Of a DNA stretch of 9,358 bases, positions 1 through 6,129 are shown one piece after another. The stretch is from an uncultured Kouleothrix sp. GTDB lineage: Bacteria > Chloroflexota > Chloroflexia > Chloroflexales > Roseiflexaceae. The notes under the pieces are model-generated. The model was not told the DNA's origin, made no database searches, and worked only from the letters and a program-made list of their open reading frames with translations. The stretch covers positions 1-9,358 of the forward strand of contig CALLYN010000668.1 in NCBI GenBank assembly GCA_937858455.1. The letters are read 5' to 3'. Each line of letters begins with the position of its first letter. Position 1 is the stretch's first letter. Made by a program: the position numbers and the translations under genes.

Positions 1-1235
1 TCCCACAGCAGCACGCCCGCGTCGGCCGGCAGCAGCCCCAGCAGCGCGCGCAGCAGCGTCGTCTTGCCCGCGCCAATCCGGCCGGTGATCACCGTGAACG
101 AGCCGCGCTCCAGCCGCAGATCGATCTGCTCGATGCCGCGCCCCGAATCGGGGTAGCGAAATGCCAGCCCGCGCGCCTCGAGCAGCGGCCGATCGCCAGG
201 GGCCGGCGCGGCTTCCTGGCGCGGGGCGTGGGGTGTGGGGCTCGCCGGCCACACCGGCCGGTGCGCGACGAGCGACTCGGGCGGGGCGCCCTGGAGCAGC
301 AGCACCAGGCGCTCGAACGACACCTGGGCCTGGCGGTAGCGCGAGAGCATCACGCCAAAATGGCCGGTGAACTCGGTGATCCAGCCAAGGTTATAGACGA
401 ACAGCGCGAAATCGCCCACCGTGAAGCCGCCGGTGCGGATGGCGTCGGCCGCCAGCAGCAAGATCAGGCCGGTGCCAAGGTTGGCGGTATTCAAAAACAC
501 CGAGTGCAGGATCTCGTTGAACAGCCGGTCGCGCAGGCTCGAAACCCGGCGCGCGTCGTTGAGCTTGCGGAAGTGACGCACCGCGCGCGCTTCCGCGCCG
601 GCAACCTGCACCGCCTGCACCGCGCCGAACACCTCGCCCAGAAAGCCGGTGACGCCGCCGGTGGCCTCGCGGCTGGCCTTGCGATACGCCTGCAGCCGCT
701 GGCCGACAAGGTTAGTGACGGCCACGACCAGCGCGAGCGGCAGGAACACCGCGACAGTGATGAACGGGTTGATCGCCAGCATGATCGCCAGGCCAGCCAG
801 CGCGAAGATCGTCAGCGCGATTAGGTCGTTCGTGAGGATCAGGCTCCACAGCGTCTCGTCGATATCTTCGCGAAAGCGGCTGATCGCCTCGCCGGGCGAG
901 TAGGGCACCGCGCGCGCGCCAGGCCGCTCGAGGATGCGCGCCAGCAGGTTGGTGCGGATGAGACCACCAGCGGTGTACTTGAATGTGGTGTTGGTAGCCG
1001 GAAGCAAGTACAGCGTGGCCATGCGCGCCAGCGCCACCCCCACCAGCAGCGCCGCCAGCGCCGGCACCCCCAGGCCGGTGCGCGCCTGGCCGGAGAGCGT
1101 ATCGAAGAACTCGCGGATGAGCAGCCCTGGCGCCAGCTCGAGCAGCAGCACCACGATGATCGCGGCCAGGTTGATCGCGTAGATCCACGGCACAAAGCGG
1201 ATCAGCCGCCAGTAGAACCACCAGGCTGGTTTCAT
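1..1235 (-). CDS. ABC transporter, fused TMD-NBD half-subunit (3' part cut by window edge)
   Basis: This is the second half-subunit of an ABC exporter, an inner-membrane ATPase. The frame is open from an ATG at 1235 to the left edge and gives 411 residues (family length about 580-620), so roughly the last third is outside the window. The N-terminal half is a six-helix type transmembrane domain: hydrophobic stretches lie near residues 17-40, 57-79, 139-175 and 250-290, and coupling-helix-like text PGEAISRFREDIDE is at 114-127. The nucleotide-binding domain starts near 350, with A-loop Tyr361 (FRYPDSG) and a perfect Walker A, GRIGAGKT, at 385-392. Sequence stops at residue 411, before the Q-loop, signature and Walker B, so catalytic competence cannot be judged. 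A linker rich in Pro and Ala (about 326-350) joins the domains. The start codon overlaps the stop of the upstream ABC gene (ATGA, 1232-1235), implying translational coupling and a heterodimer. The substrate is not readable from sequence. Confidence 0.93.
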   Translation of the reverse strand, partial: MKPAWWFYWRLIRFVPWIYAINLAAIIVVLLLELAPGLLIREFFDTLSGQARTGLGVPALAALLVGVALARMATLYLLPATNTTFKYTAGGLIRTNLLARILERPGARAVPYSPGEAISRFREDIDETLWSLILTNDLIALTIFALAGLAIMLAINPFITVAVFLPLALVVAVTNLVGQRLQAYRKASREATGGVTGFLGEVFGAVQAVQVAGAEARAVRHFRKLNDARRVSSLRDRLFNEILHSVFLNTANLGTGLILLLAADAIRTGGFTVGDFALFVYNLGWITEFTGHFGVMLSRYRQAQVSFERLVLLLQGAPPESLVAHRPVWPASPTPHAPRQEAAPAPGDRPLLEARGLAFRYPDSGRGIEQIDLRLERGSFTVITGRIGAGKTTLLRALLGLLPADAGVLLW

Positions 1236-3052
1236 GCCAGCACCTCGTGCATGCCCACGCGCAGCAGCGCGGCGAAGCGCGAGCCAGGGTCGCGCATCAG
1301 CTGCTCGCGCGGGCCAAACTCGGCGACGCGCCCGCCCTCGAGGATCAGAATGTCGTCGGCGCGCAGCACGGTGCCAAGCCGGTGCGCGATGATAATACCG
1401 GTGCGGCGGCCCTGCGCCGGGCGCAGCAGCCGGTCGAGCGCGCGCTCGAGCAGCTGCTCGGTAGCCGGGTCGAGCCGGGCCGAGGCTTCGTCCAGGATCA
1501 CCAGGCCGGGGTCGCGCAGGAACACGCGCGTGAACGCCAGCAGCTGGGCCTCGCCGGCCGAGAGCCCGCCGCCGCTGGCCAGGATCGTGTCGAGCCGCTG
1601 GGGCAGCGCGTCGAGCCAGGGCCGCAGCCCCAGCTCGCCCAGCGCGGCCAGCAGCTCCGCGTCGCCGATCGTCTCGTCGAAGAATGTCAGGTTATCGCGC
1701 ACGCTGGCGTGGAACAGCTGGACGTCCTGCGTCACCATGCCCACGCGGGCGCGCAGGCCGGCCCGGCTGGCGTCGCGAATGTCGAGCCCGCCGAGCCGAA
1801 TGGCGCCGGCCTGCGGGTCGTAGAGCCGGAACAGCAGCCGGGTGAGCGTGGTTTTACCGCTGCCGGTGCGCCCAAGGATGCCGAGCACCCGGCCAGGAGC
1901 GAGCGAGAAGCTGACCTCGTGCACAACCCGCTCGATCTCAGCCGGCGGCTGGTAGGCGCCGGCCGGCACGCCGGCGCTGGTTTGCTGCGGGCCGCTGGCG
2001 GCCTCGTCGGCATAGCCGAACGACACCGTTTCGAAATCGACGGCCAGCGGCCCGGCCGGCAGCGGCGTGTCGCCATCGCGCAGGCTGCCGCGTACGGCCA
2101 GCAGCTCGCGCACGCGCGCAAAGCCTGCGGCGGCCTTCTGGAAATCTTCGATCTGGCGGGTGATCAGGTCGAGCGGCTGAAACAGCGCCTGGGTGTAGAA
2201 AAAAATCAGGTAGGCCGAGCCGAGCGAGAGCGCGCCGCCATCGAACAGGCGCTTGATCAGCACAAACGCCACGCCCACGCCGATCGCGAACAGGCCCACC
2301 GGCGTAGCCCAGGTGACGGCGCCGATCACATTGGCCGTGCGCTCGACGCGCATCTGGCCGCGCATATGCTCGGCGAGCCGGCGCATGGTATAGGGCACCG
2401 CGCCGCTTGAGCGAATGTCTTCGGTGCCCGAAAGGCGCTCTTCGATAAAGCCGAACAGCTCGGCGCTGGCCTGGCGCGCGCGCTTCCAGTACGGCACCGC
2501 GACGCGCTGGGTGCCTACCAGCACCAGCAGCACCAGCAGCGCGAAGGCGCTCAGCGCCAGCCCGACGCGCCAATCTTCGCGGAACAGCATCGCCAGCACG
2601 CCCACCGCCAGCAGCGCGTTGCCCAGCACCTTGATCACAAACTGCGAGAAGAAGTTGGCCATCGCGGTCACATCGCCGTCGACGCGCTCGATCAGCTCGC
2701 CGGGCGTGCGCGCTTTGTGGAATGCCAGGTCGAGCCGCAGCAGGTGCAGCGCCAGGTCGGCGCGCAGCGCATTGGTGGCCTCCCAGCCTACCTGCTCGCT
2801 CAGGTAGGTGGCCGCGACCGACAGCCCCTGGGTAGCCAGGGCCATGCCGACAAACGCCGCGCCGGCCGCAATCAGCGCGGCGCGCGCCGCGCCAGCCTGG
2901 GCGCTGTCGATGAAGTAGCGCAGCAGCTGCGGGTTGACGAGCTGCAGCGCAATGCCGGCGAGCAGCAGCAGCGCCAGCAGCGACACCCGGCCGCGCTGCG
3001 GGCGCAGGTAGGTGCCCAGCAGCTGCCGGTACTGTTCGATTGAATGGTGCAT
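1232..3052 (-). CDS. ABC transporter, fused TMD-NBD exporter subunit
   Basis: This 606-residue half-transporter is of normal length for the type IV (MsbA/LmrA-like) exporter family and should sit in the cytoplasmic membrane. Membrane segments lie around 22-42, 56-80, 135-157, 163-181, 243-266 and 277-295. The NBD contains A-loop Tyr347, Walker A GRTGSGKT (394-401), Q-loop Gln442, signature LSAGE (497-501) in place of LSGGQ, Walker B LVILDE (517-522) with catalytic Glu522, and switch His557 in IIAHRL. All residues needed for ATP hydrolysis are present; only the signature is a variant. An extra segment of about 25 residues (348-373, rich in Ala, Gly, Pro and Gln) sits directly after the A-loop, where exporters usually have a short turn. 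The ATG at 3052 is preceded by AGGAG at 3056-3060 with a short 3-nt spacer. It overlaps the next ABC gene by 4 bp, so the two probably form a heterodimer. It is divergent from the plus-strand sugar genes. Export of a glycan or glycolipid is possible; a drug or lipid exporter is the alternative. Confidence 0.96.
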   Translation of the reverse strand: MHHSIEQYRQLLGTYLRPQRGRVSLLALLLLAGIALQLVNPQLLRYFIDSAQAGAARAALIAAGAAFVGMALATQGLSVAATYLSEQVGWEATNALRADLALHLLRLDLAFHKARTPGELIERVDGDVTAMANFFSQFVIKVLGNALLAVGVLAMLFREDWRVGLALSAFALLVLLVLVGTQRVAVPYWKRARQASAELFGFIEERLSGTEDIRSSGAVPYTMRRLAEHMRGQMRVERTANVIGAVTWATPVGLFAIGVGVAFVLIKRLFDGGALSLGSAYLIFFYTQALFQPLDLITRQIEDFQKAAAGFARVRELLAVRGSLRDGDTPLPAGPLAVDFETVSFGYADEAASGPQQTSAGVPAGAYQPPAEIERVVHEVSFSLAPGRVLGILGRTGSGKTTLTRLLFRLYDPQAGAIRLGGLDIRDASRAGLRARVGMVTQDVQLFHASVRDNLTFFDETIGDAELLAALGELGLRPWLDALPQRLDTILASGGGLSAGEAQLLAFTRVFLRDPGLVILDEASARLDPATEQLLERALDRLLRPAQGRRTGIIIAHRLGTVLRADDILILEGGRVAEFGPREQLMRDPGSRFAALLRVGMHEVLA

Positions 3053-3393
3053 AAGCTCCTAATTGCTGGTAGGGCGTACGCCGCCGCCGCCTGTGCGCGA
3101 GGCCGGCGGGTAGCCGCTTGGCGGCCGCAGCAGGCCCGAGAATACCTGCCGCAAAGGACGAAGCCCGGCGACGGCGCGCTGCTCGAACGGCACCGGAAAG
3201 CATGACTATACCGCGCTGGCTGCGCGGCGGCATCGCCCAAAAGATTGAGCTGGTACGCATGTTGCTAGCTGCTAGCTGGTTTTAGGTATCGGGCTTACGC
3301 TGCCACGCGCCAGGCAGAGCGCCCGCAGCGCCGCGCGCTGCGAGCGTCGCTTGTTTTTTTTGGCCGCTGACAGCGACAGGAGCAACACATTCT
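3053..3393. promoter_or_regulatory. Divergent intergenic region between ABC pair and glycan genes
   Basis: This 341-bp non-coding stretch must hold the promoters for both directions. On the minus strand TATAGT (plus coordinates 3205-3210) resembles a -10 box for the ABC genes, but I see no convincing -35 at 16-18 bp, so this is weak. A perfect tandem of the heptamer GCTAGCT occupies 3264-3270 and 3271-3277; each copy contains the palindrome GCTAGC, so it could be an operator. Nearer the glycosidase gene there is a GC hairpin and a T-tract (3319-3361, listed separately). Frames running through the region on the minus strand have no family resemblance and continue as shadows of the ABC gene, so I see no gene here. 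Confidence 0.6.
3319..3361 (+). terminator. GC hairpin followed by T8: possible leader attenuator
   Basis: CGCAGCG (3324-3330) pairs perfectly with CGCTGCG (3336-3342) around a 5-nt loop. Beyond one C-A mismatch the stem continues with 3319-3322 against 3344-3347. Six bases later comes a run of eight T (3354-3361). The hairpin-to-T distance is longer than in a canonical intrinsic terminator. The element lies 33 bp before the start of the GH1-like gene with no upstream plus-strand gene, so if it works it would be a leader attenuator or the end of a short transcript. It could also be chance in GC-rich DNA. Confidence 0.35.
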
Positions 3394-4557
3394 ATGCACG
3401 ATCAGGCGACACCTGTGCCGGCCACGCTGTTCCGCTCGTTCTGGCTCGCCGGCTTCGAATCGGCATGCCAGATCACGCGAACCGGCCGGCGGCTGGATAT
3501 GATCGCCGAGACGCAGCACGACGCGCAGGCTAGCGGCGACTACGCCCGCATCCGCGAGCTGGGCATGCGCGCCGCGCGCGACGGCATCCGCTGGCCGCTG
3601 ATCGAGCGCGCGGGCCGCTTCAGCTTCGCGTCGCTCGCGCCGATGGCTGCTGCGGCGCGCCAGCAGGGCATCCAGGTGATCTGGAACATCTGCCACTACG
3701 GCTGGCCCACCGACATCGACATCTTCGCGCCGGCGTTTGTCGATCGGTTCGCGCGCTTCTGCCGCGCGACGGCCGACTTCTTCGCCGCCCAGAGCGACGA
3801 GGTGCCGTTCTACACGCCGATCAACGAGATCTCGTTTCTGGCCTGGGCCGCCGGCAGCCAGGCGTATATCTACCCCTGCCAGCGCGGGCGCGGCCTCGAG
3901 CTGAAGCGCCAGCTGGTGCGCGCGGCGATCGCCGGCTGCGAGGCGATCTGGGATGTCGACCCGCGCGCGCGGTTTGTGCACGTCGACCCGCTGATCCACG
4001 TGGTGACGCCGCGCGGCCGGCCCGAGCTGGCCGACGCCGCGGCGGCGCAGCGCGCCGGGCAGTTCGAGGCCTGGGACATGCTGGCCGGCCGCGCGCACCC
4101 CGACCTGGGCGGCGCGCCGCGCTACCTCGACGTGATGGGCCTGAACTTCTACCACGCCAACCAGTGGGAGCACCCCGGCGACGACGCCGAGGCGCGACTG
4201 CGCTGGGAAGACACCCCGCGCGACAAGCGCTGGGTGCCGCTGCACCAGCTGCTGGCCGAAGTCTACGAGCGCTACCGCAGGCCGCTGTTTATTTCCGAGA
4301 CGAGCCACTTCGGCATAGGGCGCGGCCCCTGGATCGCCGAGATCGCCGCAGAGGTGCAGCTGGCCCGCGCGGCCGGCACGCCGATCGAAGGCATCTGCAT
4401 CTACCCGATCCTCGACCGGCCCGACTGGGATAACCTCGAGCATTGGCATAACAGCGGGCTGTGGGATCTGCGCCCCGACGCCAACGGACGCCTTGAGCGC
4501 GTGCTCGACCGCGCATATGCCGCCGAGCTGCGGCGCGCGCAGGCGCAGCTAGCCTAA
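3394..4557 (+). CDS. Clan GH-A glycoside hydrolase, GH1-like (beta-glucosidase-type)
   Basis: This 387-residue protein resembles the (beta/alpha)8 retaining glycosidases of the beta-glucosidase / 6-phospho-beta-glucosidase group, but is shorter than typical GH1 enzymes (about 440-480). Visible landmarks are an N-terminal strand AGFESACQ (19-26), the substrate-pocket His in HYGWP (101-105), the putative acid/base Glu145 in TPINEISF (141-148), aromatic YHANQW (253-258) on a later strand, the putative nucleophile Glu302 in FISETSHFG (299-307), and the C-terminal HWHNSGLWDL (350-359), similar in place to the GH1 aglycone-site Trp region. The Glu-to-Glu spacing of about 157 residues is shorter than in classical GH1. 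There is no signal peptide or membrane segment, so it is predicted cytoplasmic. The ATG at 3394 has AGGAG at 3378-3382 (11-nt spacer, rather long). It is first of three plus-strand sugar genes. Next to a glycosyltransferase and UDP-galactopyranose mutase it may trim, proofread or transglycosylate a glycan intermediate; substrate is unknown. Family placement is good at clan level, uncertain below it. Confidence 0.88.
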   Translation: MHDQATPVPATLFRSFWLAGFESACQITRTGRRLDMIAETQHDAQASGDYARIRELGMRAARDGIRWPLIERAGRFSFASLAPMAAAARQQGIQVIWNICHYGWPTDIDIFAPAFVDRFARFCRATADFFAAQSDEVPFYTPINEISFLAWAAGSQAYIYPCQRGRGLELKRQLVRAAIAGCEAIWDVDPRARFVHVDPLIHVVTPRGRPELADAAAAQRAGQFEAWDMLAGRAHPDLGGAPRYLDVMGLNFYHANQWEHPGDDAEARLRWEDTPRDKRWVPLHQLLAEVYERYRRPLFISETSHFGIGRGPWIAEIAAEVQLARAAGTPIEGICIYPILDRPDWDNLEHWHNSGLWDLRPDANGRLERVLDRAYAAELRRAQAQLA

Positions 4558-4830
4558 CGATAGAGCGTAAAACTTGGCATAAAACTTGCTTCATAGCTCT
4601 TACGAATGAAGCACAACGTATCGCTGACGATTTGAGTATCGGCCTCTCGTAGGGCGACACTCGTTTTCTCTTGCCTCCAACATCGCAGAACAACGCCCAA
4701 ACACGCCTAACTATCAAAACATTCGATCGATCATCTATGCGAAAAGCGATTGCCTGGCTACGTCTCGCTTTTCGGCCAGCGCCGGCATGCCTGGCGAAAA
4801 GGGCTAGTTTCGGACTGCAAAAGGGGAACT
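4558..4830 (+). promoter_or_regulatory. Long AT-richer leader before the glycosyltransferase gene
   Basis: This 273-bp gap between co-directional genes is visibly richer in A and T than the coding DNA around it, which suggests an internal promoter. The octamer AAAACTTG is repeated directly at 4569-4576 and 4581-4588, 12 bp apart, and TTGGCA (4574-4579) inside it resembles a -35 box. I could not find a matching -10 at 16-18 bp, so no promoter is claimed. The 3' part (4740-4801) forms competing hairpins, listed separately. The frame of the downstream gene stays open back to an ATG at 4750, but its codons there look non-coding. Confidence 0.5.
4740..4801 (+). promoter_or_regulatory. Mutually exclusive leader hairpins upstream of glycosyltransferase
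   Basis: Three segments can pair in two exclusive ways. Segment A (CGAAAAGCG, 4740-4748) is perfectly complementary over 9 bp to segment B (CGCTTTTCG, 4766-4774). Segment B with its 3' extension (4768-4779) can instead pair with segment C (4791-4801) in an 11-bp stem with only G4774 bulged and an 11-nt loop. No U-tract follows, so the arrangement is not a terminator. The ribosome binding site lies about 20 nt further on. This architecture is what riboswitch-like or protein-controlled leaders show, but no known riboswitch class is recognised. Confidence 0.45.
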
Positions 4831-5961
4831 ATGAGCAAAGACCAAGGGATTGTCGTTTTTTCGCACCTGCGCTGGGATTTCGTGTACCAGCGGCCGCAGC
4901 ACCTGCTGACGCGCCTGGCGGGCTGGCGCCGCGTGCTCTTTATTGAAGAGCCCTGGCACACGCCCGGCGCCGACCCGGCCTGGGAGCTGAGCCAGCCGCA
5001 GGCGGGCGTGGCAGTCGCGCGGCTCCACACGCCGCTGGCGGCGCCAGGGTTTCACGACGAGCATATCGGCACATTCCGCGAGCTGCTGCCCGAGCTGCTG
5101 GCCGGCGAGCGGATAAGCGAATACGTAGCCTGGCTCTACACGCCGCTGGCGCTACCGCTGGCACAGGCGCTGGCGCCGCAGGCGGTGGTGTACGACTGCA
5201 TGGACGAGCTATCGGCGTTTGCGCACGCCCCGCCCGCGCTGCTGCAGCGCGAGGACGAGCTCATGCGCTGGGCCGACCTGGTGTTCACTGGCGGGCCGAG
5301 CCTGTACCGCGCGAAGCGCGACCGCCACCCCAGCGTGCACTGCTTCCCCAGCAGCGTCGACACCGCGCACTTCCGCCAGGCCCGCGCGGGCATGGCCGAG
5401 CCGCCCGACCAGGCCGAGCTGCCAGGGCCACGGCTAGGCTTCTACGGCGTCATCGACGAGCGGGTCGACACCGCGCTGCTCGGCGCACTGGCGAGCGCGC
5501 ACCCCGAGTGGCAGCTGGTGATCATCGGGCCAGTGGTGAAGATCGACCCGGCCACGCTGCCGCGCCAGCCGAATATCCACTACCTCGGCCAGCGCAGCTA
5601 CCAGGAGCTGCCGGCGTACCTGGCCGGCTGGGACGCCTGCCTGCTGCCGTTCGCGCGCAACGAGGCCACGCGCTTCATCAGCCCGACCAAAACGCTCGAG
5701 TACATGGCCGCCGAGCTGCCAATCGTCAGCACGCCGATCGCCGACGTGGCCGAGCCATACGGCGAGATCGTGTACCTGGGCGACACAGCCGAGGCATTTA
5801 TCGGCGCGTGCGAGCGAGCGCTGGCCGCCAGCCCGGACGAGCGCGCCGAGCGCGCGACCAAGATGCGCGCGGTATTGGCGCGAACCTCGTGGGACACCAC
5901 CGCCGCAGCCATGCGCGACCTGATCGAGCAGGCGATTGCGGCCAAGCGACCCGGCGCCTAG
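4831..5961 (+). CDS. Glycosyltransferase, GT4-like / TuaH-type
   Basis: This is a 376-residue GT-B fold glycosyltransferase expected to transfer a sugar from a nucleotide donor to a glycan or lipid acceptor at the cytoplasmic face. The N-terminal half opens with IVVFSHLRWDFVYQRPQHLL (7-26), the hallmark of the TuaH-like group of GT4-related proteins. The half continues to VYDCMDELSAF (120-130) and VFTGGPSLY (151-159). The C-terminal donor domain starts near 200 (LGFYGVIDER, 202-211) and includes WQLVIIGP (227-234) and the donor-binding segment ISPTKTLEYMAAELPIVSTP (283-302), with Glu290 in the position of the conserved GT4 nucleotide-sugar Glu. I chose the ATG at 4831 over an upstream in-frame ATG at 4750 because it is preceded by AAGGGG (4821-4826) and begins directly at the conserved strand. 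Its length is usual for the family. The next gene makes UDP-Galf, so Galf is a plausible donor, but this family does not resemble the known GlfT galactofuranosyltransferases and another donor is possible. Confidence 0.92.
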   Translation: MSKDQGIVVFSHLRWDFVYQRPQHLLTRLAGWRRVLFIEEPWHTPGADPAWELSQPQAGVAVARLHTPLAAPGFHDEHIGTFRELLPELLAGERISEYVAWLYTPLALPLAQALAPQAVVYDCMDELSAFAHAPPALLQREDELMRWADLVFTGGPSLYRAKRDRHPSVHCFPSSVDTAHFRQARAGMAEPPDQAELPGPRLGFYGVIDERVDTALLGALASAHPEWQLVIIGPVVKIDPATLPRQPNIHYLGQRSYQELPAYLAGWDACLLPFARNEATRFISPTKTLEYMAAELPIVSTPIADVAEPYGEIVYLGDTAEAFIGACERALAASPDERAERATKMRAVLARTSWDTTAAAMRDLIEQAIAAKRPGA

Positions 5962-6126
5962 CTGCGCCGTTTCACCGCCAGGCTCACATGGGCCGCGCGC
6001 TACGCTTGCGGCAGCAGGGTATAGGGCTGCGCCTGGCGGCGAACAGCCCTGCTAATGGCGCGCCGTAAACAATGGGGGAGGGGTGGATTGAAGATTTGTA
6101 GCTTTGCTAAAGCTAAGGAGTATACC
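5962..6126 (+). promoter_or_regulatory. Spacer between glycosyltransferase and glf with overlapping inverted repeats
   Basis: This is a 165-bp non-coding gap. AGCAGGG (6013-6019) can pair with CCCTGCT (6047-6053), while GGGCTG (6024-6029) can pair with CAGCCC (6044-6049); the two share bases and exclude one another. No T-tract follows, so readthrough from the glycosyltransferase gene into glf is expected. In-frame ATGs at 6055 and 6073 extend the glf frame upstream, but neither has a good ribosome site and the extension carries no family similarity. Confidence 0.4.
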
Positions 6127-6129
6127 GTG
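6099..6129 (+). promoter_or_regulatory. glf ribosome binding site with abutting perfect hairpin and GTG start
   Basis: AAGGAG (6115-6120) lies 6 nt before a GTG at 6127 and decides the start of glf. Immediately before it, TAGCTTT (6099-6105) and AAAGCTA (6109-6115) form a perfect 7-bp stem with a 3-nt loop; the last stem base is the first base of the ribosome site. The hairpin does not bury the GGAG core, so it could insulate or position the site, or be bound by a regulator. Its effect is unknown. Confidence 0.6.

Noticed and set aside
1247..2410. Long plus-strand open frame (387 codons) inside the ABC gene
   Set aside because: It is antisense to a gene with complete ABC motifs; its product is rich in Arg, Ala, Gln and His with no family features. 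It is a shadow frame caused by GC-rich third positions.
3205..3210. Minus-strand -10-like TATAGT as the promoter of the ABC genes
   Set aside because: No acceptable -35 lies at 16-18 bp, so it is mentioned only within the intergenic entry and not called as a promoter.
1938..3260. Minus-strand frame of 440 codons overlapping the ABC gene and its upstream region
   Set aside because: It is out of frame with the ABC protein and is composed almost only of Arg, Ala, Gly and Pro. Not coding.
3295..4449. Minus-strand open frame of 384 codons opposite the GH1-like gene
   Set aside because: No domain or motif is visible and the opposite strand has intact catalytic motifs, so it is an antisense shadow.
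4750..4830. N-terminal extension of the glycosyltransferase from ATG 4750
   Set aside because: The extension covers the leader hairpins and has no family similarity; ATG 4831 has the ribosome site and begins the conserved strand.
6055..6126. N-terminal extension of Glf from ATG 6055
   Set aside because: It has no ribosome site, and the normal Glf N-terminus begins at the GTG at 6127, which has AAGGAG at the ideal distance.
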